Below are positions 8,594 to 17,283 of a stretch of 47,172 nt of DNA, piece by piece. The stretch is from the NCBI GenBank assembly GCA_947627905.1, contig CANQXX010000013.1, positions 1 to 47,172 of the forward strand. Direction: 5' to 3'. The notes under the pieces are model-generated. The model was not told where the DNA came from, made no database searches, and saw only the letters and a program-made list of their open reading frames with translations. Numbering within the stretch: the first letter of the stretch is position 1; the number at the start of each line of letters is the position of its first letter. A program made the translations under genes and the position numbers. The stretch comes from an uncultured Clostridia bacterium (GTDB taxonomy: Bacteria; Bacillota; Clostridia; Oscillospirales; Ruminococcaceae).

Positions 8594-9697
8594 ATGAATA
8601 TAGAAATAGCCAACCGGCTTCAGCAGCTCAGGAAGAAGAACGGTCTTTCACAGGAGGAGCTTGCCGCGCGGATAGGCGTTTCAAGGCAGGCTGTGTCCAA
8701 GTGGGAACGGGCGGAAGCGTCGCCGGATACGGATAATCTTGTGCTTCTTTCACAGCTTTACGGGATATCCCTTGATGAATTGCTTAAAACCGGAAGCATA
8801 CATCTTCCCGACAGGGGAGTTTCGCTGAAAAAAGAAGCCTATGTCCATAACGGAGCAAACGTACCCGAAATGTTTCCTGAAAACTATACCGATGAAGAAA
8901 TATATCCTCAGGGCGATCCTGCCGGCAGGATATCCGCTCCCGGAAGTTCTTCGCCGGAAAACGGCGCTGCACCGGACATAAAGCCGGCTGATCGTTCCGC
9001 AGGCAGGAAAAGCGCAGACTTCGGCAGCAAGTACGAAAAAGTCATGTATAAGTTTGAAACCGGTCTTGAAGATAAAATGGACAGACTTGGCACAAAGATA
9101 GAAAAAGGCATGGATAAGCTGTCCGACAGTATGGATAACTTCCAGAGCGGAACGAATACGGGGAAAAAGGGACTTTCACTTTTTGATAAAACGCTTCCTC
9201 TTATGATAGGCGCGGCATTTGCGCTTATGACAATGATAGGGCTTGCACATCCCGGCTGGACGTTATTCCTGCTGATACCGCTGTATTATACTTTCGTGTC
9301 GGCGGTCAGGAAGAAAAACCCTATGATATTCTGCTATCCGGTGCTTTGTGCATTCGTGTATTTTTCCATAGGCGGGATATGTGACCAGATCTTTCGGTCA
9401 TGGAGCGATAATTGGTATGGTCTGATGTGGCTGATATTCCTTACGATACCGCTTTATTATACCGGATATTTTGCCGTAAAAAAGCGCAATCCGCTGATAT
9501 TCTGCTATCCGGTGCTGGCGCTGATGTTCTATATCGGGATAGGGATATTTTTGTCGTTCTTTTCATGGCACATTGCGGACAGGTGGTTTGCGGCGGCATG
9601 GATACCGTTTCTTATTTCGATACCGTTCTATTACATCGTGATATCCCATTTCAGGAACAAGCGGAAGCAGGCTGAAATGAAGCAGAATGTATGCTGA
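8594..9697 (+). CDS. XRE-family HTH regulator with C-terminal membrane domain
   Basis: A 367-residue protein joining an N-terminal Cro/C1-type helix-turn-helix (about 8-62, with LSQEELAARIGVSRQAVSKWE) to a hydrophobic C-terminal domain. A polar, Pro/Gly/Ser-rich linker and a short amphipathic stretch (EDKMDRLGTKIEKGMDKL) lie between. From about residue 205 come paired membrane segments built from a repeated module: IPLYYT/IPFYYI at residues 228, 285 and 343, about 57 apart, the first two followed by a basic loop and NPxIFCYPVL. The design suggests a membrane-tethered DNA-binding protein that senses an envelope signal. The signal and targets are unknown; autoregulation is suggested by the palindrome upstream. 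The linker and membrane parts are not diagnostic of any family I can name. Confidence 0.85.
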   Translation: MNIEIANRLQQLRKKNGLSQEELAARIGVSRQAVSKWERAEASPDTDNLVLLSQLYGISLDELLKTGSIHLPDRGVSLKKEAYVHNGANVPEMFPENYTDEEIYPQGDPAGRISAPGSSSPENGAAPDIKPADRSAGRKSADFGSKYEKVMYKFETGLEDKMDRLGTKIEKGMDKLSDSMDNFQSGTNTGKKGLSLFDKTLPLMIGAAFALMTMIGLAHPGWTLFLLIPLYYTFVSAVRKKNPMIFCYPVLCAFVYFSIGGICDQIFRSWSDNWYGLMWLIFLTIPLYYTGYFAVKKRNPLIFCYPVLALMFYIGIGIFLSFFSWHIADRWFAAAWIPFLISIPFYYIVISHFRNKRKQAEMKQNVC

Positions 9698-9708
9698 TCA
9701 ATTTCTTC

Positions 9709-9735
9709 CGGGGCGGAATACCGTCCCGTTTTTTT
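9709..9735 (+). terminator. Intrinsic terminator after the XRE gene
   Basis: CGGGGCGG (9709-9716), AATA loop, CCGTCCCG (9721-9728), then seven T. One G-T pair in the stem. Confidence 0.85.
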
Positions 9736-9808
9736 GTAATAATTCCACGAATTAAGTATTGCAATATTTTTAATATTATGTTATTATAATATCAGAGGAG
9801 GTATGCTT

Positions 9809-10261
9809 ATGGTAATTTTCTGGATAATCGTTTTTGCCGCAGCGCTGATACTTGAAGCTGCAACTTTCGCTCTGGTATCAATATGGTTCGCGGCAGGAGC
9901 GCTCGGAGCGCTTATAGCTGCTTCTCTCGGAGCAAACGTTACGGTGCAGCTTGTGATTTTTGCCCTTGTGGCAGGAATATTGCTGCTGTTTACAAGACCA
10001 ATGCTGAAAAAACTTTTTCCGAGCAAGTTCATTCCTACCAATTCGGATCTTGAGATCGGAAAAACAGCCGTTGTCATCGAAGCTATAAACAGCAGTACCG
10101 GCAAAGGACGCGTGCGTCTGTCCGGCGTTGACTGGGCGGCGGTCTCCGCAGACGGCGACGGTATATCGGAGGGCGAATCGGTTATCGTAAAAGAGATACG
10201 TTCTTCAAAAGTCGTCGTTGAAAGAGCCGGCAGTAAAATTCCGGCGGAACAGAAGCAGTAG
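9809..10261 (+). CDS. NfeD-family membrane protein
   Basis: A 150-residue short-form NfeD protein: three closely spaced membrane segments in the first 70 residues, then a cytoplasmic OB-fold-like domain (about 75-145, with IGKTAVVIEAI, RLSGVDW and GESVIVKEI). NfeD proteins pair with SPFH/stomatin proteins in membrane microdomains, and the next gene is one. GAGGAGG at 9795-9801 is only two bases from an ATG at 9803 but 7-8 bases from the ATG at 9809, so I use 9809. The gap to the SPFH gene is 31 bases with no terminator, so the two are probably co-transcribed. Confidence 0.85.
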   Translation: MVIFWIIVFAAALILEAATFALVSIWFAAGALGALIAASLGANVTVQLVIFALVAGILLLFTRPMLKKLFPSKFIPTNSDLEIGKTAVVIEAINSSTGKGRVRLSGVDWAAVSADGDGISEGESVIVKEIRSSKVVVERAGSKIPAEQKQ

Positions 10262-10292
10262 CTTTTAATATTATCTGAAAGGGTGTCATTTT

Positions 10293-11273
10293 ATGAAATT
10301 TATTTTGATAGGTCTGGCAATACTGGTAATAATTATCCTTATTTCCGGTTTGAAATTCGTGCCGCAGGCTTCGGAATACGTTATTGAACGTCTTGGAACA
10401 TATGCAAGGTCGCTTTCGGCAGGTCCGCATTACGTTCTGCCTTTCTTTGAAAAGGTCGCAAAGCGTGTTTCCATAAAGGAACAGGTGGTCGATTTCAAAC
10501 CGCAGCCGGTTATCACAAAAGATAACGTTACCATGCAGATAGATACGGTAGTTTTCTACCGCATCACCGATTCAAAGCAGTACACATACGGCGTTGAAAG
10601 ACCCATTTCCGCAATAGAAAACCTTACCGCTACAACTCTGCGTAATATCATAGGCGAAATGGAGCTTGATGCAACGCTTACTTCCCGTGACGTTATCAAC
10701 GCCAAAATAACCTCTATTCTTGATGAAGCCACCGATCCGTGGGGAATAAAGGTCAACCGTGTTGAACTGAAAAACATCATTCCTCCCCGTGAGATACAGG
10801 ATTCCATGGAACGCCAGATGAAAGCCGAACGTGAAAGACGTGAAAAGATCCTTCAGGCTGAGGGTGAAAAGAAATCACAGGTGCTTGTTGCCGAGGGTGA
10901 AAAGGAATCCAAGATCCTCCGTGCAGAGGCCGAAAAGGAAGCCGAGATACTTCGCGCGGAAGCCGAAAAACAGGCAATGATCCTCCGCGCCGATGCCGTA
11001 AGACAGCAGAAGATACTTGAAGCGCAGGGCGAAGCCGAATCCATACAGCTCGTTCAGAACGCTCTTGCAGAAAGCCTTGTAAAGCTCAATCAGTCCGATC
11101 CGAAAGAAAACGTTATTGCTCTCAAGAGCCTTGAAGCCTTTGCAAAGGCAGCCGACGGCAGAGCGACAAAGATAATAATCCCCTCGGAGATACAGGGACT
11201 TGCCGGAATGGTAACTTCCATAAAGGAAATAGCCGCAAACAGCGTCCAGCAGCCTGCACAGCCTAAAAAGTAA
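10293..11273 (+). CDS. SPFH/band-7 stomatin-like protein (QmcA/paraslipin type)
   Basis: A 326-residue scaffold protein of membrane microdomains. A single N-terminal membrane segment (about 3-20) is followed by the SPFH domain (about 25-190; YVIERLGTYARSLSAGPHYVLPF, then PPREIQDSMERQMKAERERR). A charged coiled coil (about 195-265) is built from near-repeats of EGEK/RAEAEKEAEIL type. The C-terminus is QPAQPKK. Family members oligomerise and often act with NfeD, encoded immediately upstream. HflK/HflC is unlikely because neither a partner gene nor ftsH is present. GAAAGGG precedes the ATG. The transcript ends at the terminator at 11284-11312. Confidence 0.92.
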   Translation: MKFILIGLAILVIIILISGLKFVPQASEYVIERLGTYARSLSAGPHYVLPFFEKVAKRVSIKEQVVDFKPQPVITKDNVTMQIDTVVFYRITDSKQYTYGVERPISAIENLTATTLRNIIGEMELDATLTSRDVINAKITSILDEATDPWGIKVNRVELKNIIPPREIQDSMERQMKAERERREKILQAEGEKKSQVLVAEGEKESKILRAEAEKEAEILRAEAEKQAMILRADAVRQQKILEAQGEAESIQLVQNALAESLVKLNQSDPKENVIALKSLEAFAKAADGRATKIIIPSEIQGLAGMVTSIKEIAANSVQQPAQPKK

Positions 11274-11283
11274 TATATTCCCT

Positions 11284-11312
11284 GCCGGAAAGCACCGCTT
11301 TCCGGCTTTTTT
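11284..11312 (+). terminator. Intrinsic terminator after the NfeD-SPFH pair
   Basis: GCCGGAAAGC (11284-11293), ACC loop, GCTTTCCGGC (11297-11306), then six T. It stands between convergent units (SPFH and sbcC). Confidence 0.9.
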
Positions 11313-11337
11313 CTCTCCGGATACGGCAGAAGCCCGG

Positions 11338-14300
11338 TCACATTATGATCTTCGAGCCGTTTTCCGGAGATTTTGTTATTTTTATGCTGCATGGAACTAC
11401 ATTGCGCAGTTCTTCCACATGAGAAATTATACCAATAGTATTTCTTCCTCTTGAAAGTCCGCAAAGTATACCAACAGCCTCCCTGAGAGAGTCGGTATCA
11501 AGAGAGCCGAAGCCCTCGTCTATAAACATTGATTCTATCTCTACCCCTCCGGAACGGCTCTGCGCCGCAGCGGAAAGTCCAAGGGAAAGAGCAAGTGAGA
11601 TAAGGAATTTTTCCCCGCCGGAAAGCTCCCGTACACCGTATTTCACCGACGATGAAGCAGACAAATTCTCGACTTCAAGGTCAAGCCCCTGCTTGGAATT
11701 TGCCGCCAGCTCGGTTTTTACGCACAGGCGGAACATTCCGCCGTGAATGTCTGCAAGTATGCGGTTCGCTTCTTCCGTTACGATACGGAGCATCAGCCCA
11801 AGCACATATCTTGTAAAGGATATGCCCTTGTCTCCGCGCATGAACCTTGCAAAGGCAAGCCGCTTGTCATTCTTTTCGGCGGCTTTTTCGTAGGATATCC
11901 GCCGTGCGGAATATTCTTCGGAAAGTTTTTTCAGCCGTTCGTATCTTTCGGCAAAAACGGCTTCTTTGCGTGAAAGCTCGCCGCAGAGTTTTTCGGCGAC
12001 GTCGGTCTCAGCTTTAAGTTTTTCAAGCTCCGGCTGAGTTTTTCCCTCAAGCTGGCGGGAAAGCGTTTTTACCGTTTCCTCGGCGGAATGGCGTTCAAGG
12101 CGGTATTTTTCCTTTTCGGCGGAATACTGCGCAGCAAGTTTTTCCGGCAGCAGAGCGCCGGCATAATTTTCAGCGCTTAGTCCTCCCAGTTCAGAAAGTT
12201 TTGCAGTAAAGGCTTTTTCGCAGGATATCAGCCGTTCTTCGGCGGCGGAACGTTCTTTTTTCGCCTGACCGAAAGCCGCTTTACATTCTATGCGGCGTTT
12301 TTCGGCAGCGGAGAATTTTTCGTCCGCCTGCCGTTTTTTCGCGGTCATACGTTGTATATCGTCTTTTAAAGCCGATATCTTTAAAGTGTAGGAAGCTCTG
12401 TCTGGACATTCCGGAGAAAGCCGCTCTTTTAGAACGGAAATTTCCGCTTCCGCTCTCGCTTTTTGTGAAGCAAGCGCTTCCGCCCTTGCCGATATGGCTT
12501 TAAGATTGTTTTCAAAAGCCGCTTTCTGCGTTTCAAGCGAAGATATCCATTTCCCCAGTCCGGGAAGAGCGGCATTCTGCCTTTCGGCTTCGGCACATTC
12601 TTTGGTGACGGACATCAGCCGTTCAGGGGTAAAAGCGACATCTTCAACGGCTTTGCGGCATTCGGCGATATACTGTTCTGCGGCAGGAACTCTTGCCTTT
12701 TGTGCGGCGATGCGTTCTTTCAGTCCGGAGATCGTCTTGACGGCAGCTTCAAAATCCGCCCTTGCAGCCTTTACTTCTTCCGCCGTAACGGCGCTGCCGT
12801 GATATTCAGCCGGAGCAGGGTGGGAAAGACTTCCGCACACGGGACACGGCGCGCCCTCTTTCAGCCGTGAGGACAGCTCCGCAGCCGCATTGGAAATATA
12901 TCCCGAATAAAGGCGGTCATATTCCGCTTCTGCGGCGGATCTTTTCCGTTCGTACTGTTCCGCCTGAACGGAAAGTCCGGCAATATCATCAAGTATCTTT
13001 TTAAGCTCTCTTTCATAAAGGTGGAGTTTTTTTGCGTTTTCGGCGCCGTTTTCCAGAGCGGCTTTTTCCGTCCGCAGTCCGGGCAGCTTTTCCGAAAATT
13101 CCGAGATCATCATGTCGCGCTTTGCGGCTGCTTCGGAAATTTCCTTTACGGTCTTTTTAAGGGAATTTTCGGTGCGTGTACGGGATATCTCCTGATCGGA
13201 ACATTCCTCCGAAATGTTTTTGAGAACGTTTCCGGCGGCGTCAATTTTTTCGTAGACATCGGCAAGACCGTTCAGAACGGTAAGCGCACCGTTCTTTTCG
13301 GCGATAGTATTTTCAAGCGCGGAGACCTCTCCGCGTTTTTCTTCAAGTGCTTTGTATACGCTTTCGGCGGCGGAAAGGTTTTTTTCCGCCGTAAAAAATG
13401 CGTCGCTTCGTATTCTGAAAGTGTTTTTTGCTTCCGAAAGAGCCGCAAATTCCGGCTTTGCTTTCAAAGCCTTTTCGTGCAGGGTAAGGAGTTTTTCATA
13501 GCCGGAAATTTTCTCCGCCTGCTTATCAAGCTCCGAAAGACGTTCCTTTGCGGACGAAAGCTCCGCAAAGCTCCGTGAGAGCAGCTCCGAAGCGGTAAGC
13601 CTTTCACGGGCGGCGGCAAACGCTTTCTTTGAATTTTCAAGCTGCGGAGCAAGTTCTGCAAGAAGTCCTGAAAGTTTTTCTTTTTCTTCTTCAAGTTTTT
13701 TCGGACTGTCAGCATTTTCCGCCGCAAGCATAGCTGCCAGCGCAGCGCCCTCCGCGGCAAGCTCCCGGCGTTCTTCATCGGCTTTTTCATAGAGCTTTTC
13801 CGAAAGCCGGGTATATTTTTCCGCTGCAAAAAGCGTGGAAAGTATTTTTTCTTTTTCTTCGCTCCCCGATGTGAGCAGCCGTTCAAACCGTCCCTGAGGA
13901 AGTATGACCACCTGCCTGAACTGTTCTGCGGAAAGTCCCGTAAGTTCTTCGGCTTTTTGCTTTACAAAGGATTGCTTGGGATTTTCAAAAAACGGGATAA
14001 AGTTTCCGGTCTCTTCATCATAATAGAAGCAGTCCTGCTTTGCGTCAGGTTTTTTGCTTCTTGGCGTGATTTTTATGGAACGTGTAAATTTGTAGGTCTT
14101 TCCTCTTACCGAAAAGATAAACTCCGCTTCCGTAGGAATATCCGCAGCTTTCGGCAGGGCACAGCGCGGCTCGCTGCGTTCTCCGCCGCTGGATTCGCCG
14201 TAAAGAGCGTACATCATCGCGTCGAGAATAGCAGTTTTGCCGGCGCCTGTTTCTCCGTGGATAAGGAACAGGCTGTCCAGCTTTTCAAAATCTATCGAGG

Positions 14301-14352
14301 CTTTTTCGGCATATGAACCGAACGCCTGAAAGCTGAGCTTTAACGGACGCAT
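11338..14352 (-). CDS. sbcC: Exonuclease SbcC, ATPase subunit of SbcCD
   Basis: The SMC/Rad50-like subunit of the SbcCD nuclease, which cuts hairpins, palindromes and protein-blocked DNA ends. It has 1004 residues. Walker A GETGAGKT is near the N-terminus; long coiled-coil arms, rich in Glu, Lys and Ala, are interrupted by the zinc hook CPVC near residue 500. The ABC signature LSGGEKF and Walker B SMFIDEGFGSLD are near the C-terminus. The start is the ATG at 14352, one base after the sbcD stop, with AAAGGAG inside the end of sbcD, which implies translational coupling. An in-frame extension to 14454 lies within sbcD and is rejected. Confidence 0.96.
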   Translation of the reverse strand: MRPLKLSFQAFGSYAEKASIDFEKLDSLFLIHGETGAGKTAILDAMMYALYGESSGGERSEPRCALPKAADIPTEAEFIFSVRGKTYKFTRSIKITPRSKKPDAKQDCFYYDEETGNFIPFFENPKQSFVKQKAEELTGLSAEQFRQVVILPQGRFERLLTSGSEEKEKILSTLFAAEKYTRLSEKLYEKADEERRELAAEGAALAAMLAAENADSPKKLEEEKEKLSGLLAELAPQLENSKKAFAAARERLTASELLSRSFAELSSAKERLSELDKQAEKISGYEKLLTLHEKALKAKPEFAALSEAKNTFRIRSDAFFTAEKNLSAAESVYKALEEKRGEVSALENTIAEKNGALTVLNGLADVYEKIDAAGNVLKNISEECSDQEISRTRTENSLKKTVKEISEAAAKRDMMISEFSEKLPGLRTEKAALENGAENAKKLHLYERELKKILDDIAGLSVQAEQYERKRSAAEAEYDRLYSGYISNAAAELSSRLKEGAPCPVCGSLSHPAPAEYHGSAVTAEEVKAARADFEAAVKTISGLKERIAAQKARVPAAEQYIAECRKAVEDVAFTPERLMSVTKECAEAERQNAALPGLGKWISSLETQKAAFENNLKAISARAEALASQKARAEAEISVLKERLSPECPDRASYTLKISALKDDIQRMTAKKRQADEKFSAAEKRRIECKAAFGQAKKERSAAEERLISCEKAFTAKLSELGGLSAENYAGALLPEKLAAQYSAEKEKYRLERHSAEETVKTLSRQLEGKTQPELEKLKAETDVAEKLCGELSRKEAVFAERYERLKKLSEEYSARRISYEKAAEKNDKRLAFARFMRGDKGISFTRYVLGLMLRIVTEEANRILADIHGGMFRLCVKTELAANSKQGLDLEVENLSASSSVKYGVRELSGGEKFLISLALSLGLSAAAQSRSGGVEIESMFIDEGFGSLDTDSLREAVGILCGLSRGRNTIGIISHVEELRNVVPCSIKITKSPENGSKIIM

Positions 14353-14353
14353 C

Positions 14354-15478
14354 TCATTCGCTCCTTTCGACTGCTTCAAAAGCCTCGGCAAGCCATTCAA
14401 GCTCGTCCGAATCGGGAGCAGTACCGCGGTTTTCTTCGGTGTAGCGTTTGGCAAGCGAAACTATATCGAGCTCGGCAGCTTCATAAGCGGCGGCGCTGTT
14501 TCCGCTGCCGGAAAAGCTTTTCCCGCAAAATCTCAGAAGATTGGGGTAAAGCTCTTTCAGTCTCATATATATGCCGTCTCCGCCGTAACGGTCGGTGACG
14601 GTTATTTTCATAAGATCGAGACGGTTTTCATCATGCCCGGCGGCTTCAATGATGTTTTCATAGCTGTCCTCTATTTCCCTCAGGCGATATCCGGCAGGAA
14701 CAGGCAGCTCGCTTATATTTTTATTATCGGTGTCGAATATTGTAAAGGTCTTATCCTGCTCCGCCTCTGAAAACGAATAGGGCAGAGGAGTTCCGCTGTA
14801 TCTTATCACCGTTCCGGACGGAGAAACAAGGGTCTGCGCTTTGTGCAGATGTCCGAGAGCAACATAATCAAATCCGTCAAAGGCGGAAAGGGGTATCCTG
14901 TCCGCTCCGCCGATGGCTTCGGAAGCCTTTGCGGAAATATCGCTTTCCGAAGCCGTTCCTCCCGCCGCAAAGCAATGTGCCGCAAGGATATTTACGCGGT
15001 TTTTATCCGCTTCGGAAAGTATTTTTTTAACGGCGGCTTCCATAACGTCCGCAGGGGAAGGTTTGCAGCCCAGCAGCGCCGCCGCTCCGGCAGGATTGAA
15101 GTACGGCATTGCATAAATTGCCGTATTGCCGATAATGACCGGAGAAAAAGTATCCTCAAAGCTGCCGGAAATATAAAGTCCGGAGGCTTTGAGGAGATCT
15201 CCGCAGGAAGAAAGGCGCGCTGCGCCGTCATGGTTTCCTGCGCATACTATTACAGGGAGCTTTTTTTCAAGACAAAGCTCCGAAACAAGGCTGCTCCAGC
15301 AGCGGACTGCTTCGGCGGAAGCGACGGAGGTATCGAATATATCTCCGGAAATTATAACTGCGTCTGCATTTTCCGCGGCGCTGCCGAAGAATTTGCAGAA
15401 AGCCTTCTGATATCCGATCAGCGGCATATTCAGCAGGGATATCCCGAGATGAAGATCGGAGGTATGGAGTATTTTCAT
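14354..15478 (-). CDS. sbcD: Exonuclease SbcD, nuclease subunit of SbcCD
   Basis: The Mre11-like metallophosphoesterase that provides the nuclease site of SbcCD. It has 374 residues. The metal-binding motifs are in the usual order: DLHLG (D8, H10), GDIFD (45-49), GNHD (81-84), AAHCF and GHLHKAQ. AAGGAGCGATAGAA precedes the ATG. It is followed by sbcC with a one-base gap and preceded by the GGDEF gene with a 28-base gap, with no terminator visible on either side, so it probably belongs to the nadA-led transcript. Confidence 0.96.
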   Translation of the reverse strand: MKILHTSDLHLGISLLNMPLIGYQKAFCKFFGSAAENADAVIISGDIFDTSVASAEAVRCWSSLVSELCLEKKLPVIVCAGNHDGAARLSSCGDLLKASGLYISGSFEDTFSPVIIGNTAIYAMPYFNPAGAAALLGCKPSPADVMEAAVKKILSEADKNRVNILAAHCFAAGGTASESDISAKASEAIGGADRIPLSAFDGFDYVALGHLHKAQTLVSPSGTVIRYSGTPLPYSFSEAEQDKTFTIFDTDNKNISELPVPAGYRLREIEDSYENIIEAAGHDENRLDLMKITVTDRYGGDGIYMRLKELYPNLLRFCGKSFSGSGNSAAAYEAAELDIVSLAKRYTEENRGTAPDSDELEWLAEAFEAVERSE

Positions 15479-15506
15479 TTCTATCGCTCCTTAAACTTTC
15501 GCGGCT

Positions 15507-17216
15507 CTATATGTCGTCTGATCCGTCTCCGCCGGTAAATATCCATATAGTCTCATATTTTCCCTCGGCAGACTTGTTCATTTTCAGTATCTTTAATTCC
15601 ATATCCGTGCCGTCTACTTTTATGTAATCAAGGCATATCGCATTTCCGGCATTTAATCTTTCCGGAAGAGTTTTAAGGTCGGTGACTTCCTTGAATTGTT
15701 CGTAATAGTCCTTTCTCACATAATTTTCCGCATATACGCTCATAGCCGCGCTGAACGAAAACGACGTTCTCTGTAAGAGCTTTTTAAAATATTCCGGAAT
15801 GTAGATGTATCTGAGGGAATCTTTTTCTATATCCACAAAATAAACGCCTGCATAGCGGGTCGCAATAAGCCGCAGGAAATATTCCGCGTCGCGCTTTTCA
15901 GTAAGGAGCTGTTCAAGCTCCTCGTTCATGCCGCGTCTCCTGCGGTCGTGGAGACCGTTTTTATAGTATGATTCCTTGTCCTTGCGCATAGCAAGCTCTG
16001 CCGCGCCGATGATATTGTATATATTAGTGCCGCTGCCGCTTTCGATACCTGCTGATATGTCATAACTGTTTTTGGCAAGGCTGTCTTTCATTCTTTCAAT
16101 TACACGCTCGACGGCGTCATGAGAAAGCGATGTGCTGAGTGTTACAAATTCATCGCCGCCTATGCGGTACGATCTGTCATCGGGGAAATATTTTTTGAGC
16201 GTATCGGCAACACAGCAAAGCATATCGTCACCTTTCTGATGACCGAGATGATTATTCAGCTCATGCAGACCGTTTACGTCCATATAAAGGCAGGTAACAC
16301 ATGACGGCGCAGTTCTTTTTATAGCTTCAATATCCTCATTGAATTTATGCCTGTTGTAAAGGAGAGTGAGGGCGTCGCGGTTGTAGTTATCCACAAGCTC
16401 CTGACGGTGGCGGAGCTCAGCCATATGCTCTTCATGAACGTCCTTTACGAACAGCATAAGCACGATATTATCATTGCTGTAATCCATATTGGGGATAAGA
16501 TCCATCTGCGCCCAGCGGAAACCGCCCCCGGCGCTTTTTCTTCTGTAACGGCAGCTTAATCTGGTCTTTTTGCTGCGGAAATGTTCTTTTATATGTTCCG
16601 TTTCAATAAATTCGCGGTAAACGTTTATATCTTCTTCGTGAACGTTGCCTTCCTCGGCAAATAAGCTGAGCCATTCGGTGATCCTTGTGATACTGCTGTC
16701 GGGAAGCTCGTCATCGTCCGCTTTTACGATATCAAATGTATCTCTGGTAAGATCTATCTTGAGTATTTTATGATATATATTTGAAAGCGCGGACATAGCA
16801 TCGGCAAGGGCGGTTGTATCGGTATCGGAATCTCTCAGCCCAAAGACTGCCCACGGCTTTTCCGGGGAGCAGCCCTTTGGGATTATTATGCAGAAAGTGA
16901 CCCACCTGCCGCCGGCAGAGGTCTTTCGCTTATAGCGGTAAACGATCATTTTTTCTCCGCCGAAAGCTCTTTTGCATACATATTCCGGATCGGAAAATCT
17001 CAGGTATTCCTCGCGAAATTCAGGATATACATATTCTTCCGAAGCCAGCTTTTTCATATAATCATAGATATCGTCAATATCCTTGAAGTCATTTTTAAGC
17101 TCCGGATCCTGCTTGAAATATTCGTATTTTCCGGTAACAACATTAACTCTTGCGAGCTGTAAAAAAGTACCCAGTATCGTATCTTCTATGAAATCATGAA
17201 TATTATCGCCGTTCAT
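15507..17216 (-). CDS. GGDEF-domain protein, probable diguanylate cyclase with PAS-like sensor regions
   Basis: A protein of 569 residues from the chosen start. The GGDEF motif is intact (YRIGGDEFV, GGDEF at 353-357) and is preceded by YMDVNGLHELNNHLGHQKGDD, so it can be expected to make cyclic di-GMP. Before it are two PAS-like segments (roughly 10-140 and 160-270; both contain CRYRRK/YRYKRK-type strands, then GGRWV or GGFRW). A third, PAS-like segment (about 450-565) follows the GGDEF domain, an unusual place. No membrane segment or EAL domain is seen. ATG 17216 has AAGGAAG at about 10 bases; a TTG at 17297 would add 27 residues and overlap nadA, so the start is not certain. Confidence 0.85.
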   Translation of the reverse strand: MNGDNIHDFIEDTILGTFLQLARVNVVTGKYEYFKQDPELKNDFKDIDDIYDYMKKLASEEYVYPEFREEYLRFSDPEYVCKRAFGGEKMIVYRYKRKTSAGGRWVTFCIIIPKGCSPEKPWAVFGLRDSDTDTTALADAMSALSNIYHKILKIDLTRDTFDIVKADDDELPDSSITRITEWLSLFAEEGNVHEEDINVYREFIETEHIKEHFRSKKTRLSCRYRRKSAGGGFRWAQMDLIPNMDYSNDNIVLMLFVKDVHEEHMAELRHRQELVDNYNRDALTLLYNRHKFNEDIEAIKRTAPSCVTCLYMDVNGLHELNNHLGHQKGDDMLCCVADTLKKYFPDDRSYRIGGDEFVTLSTSLSHDAVERVIERMKDSLAKNSYDISAGIESGSGTNIYNIIGAAELAMRKDKESYYKNGLHDRRRRGMNEELEQLLTEKRDAEYFLRLIATRYAGVYFVDIEKDSLRYIYIPEYFKKLLQRTSFSFSAAMSVYAENYVRKDYYEQFKEVTDLKTLPERLNAGNAICLDYIKVDGTDMELKILKMNKSAEGKYETIWIFTGGDGSDDI

Positions 17217-17283
17217 ATCAGAAAAACTTCCTTTGTAAGATCTATCGGTTTTATTTGCAGCCCTGTAAGCTGCCGCTTTTAAA

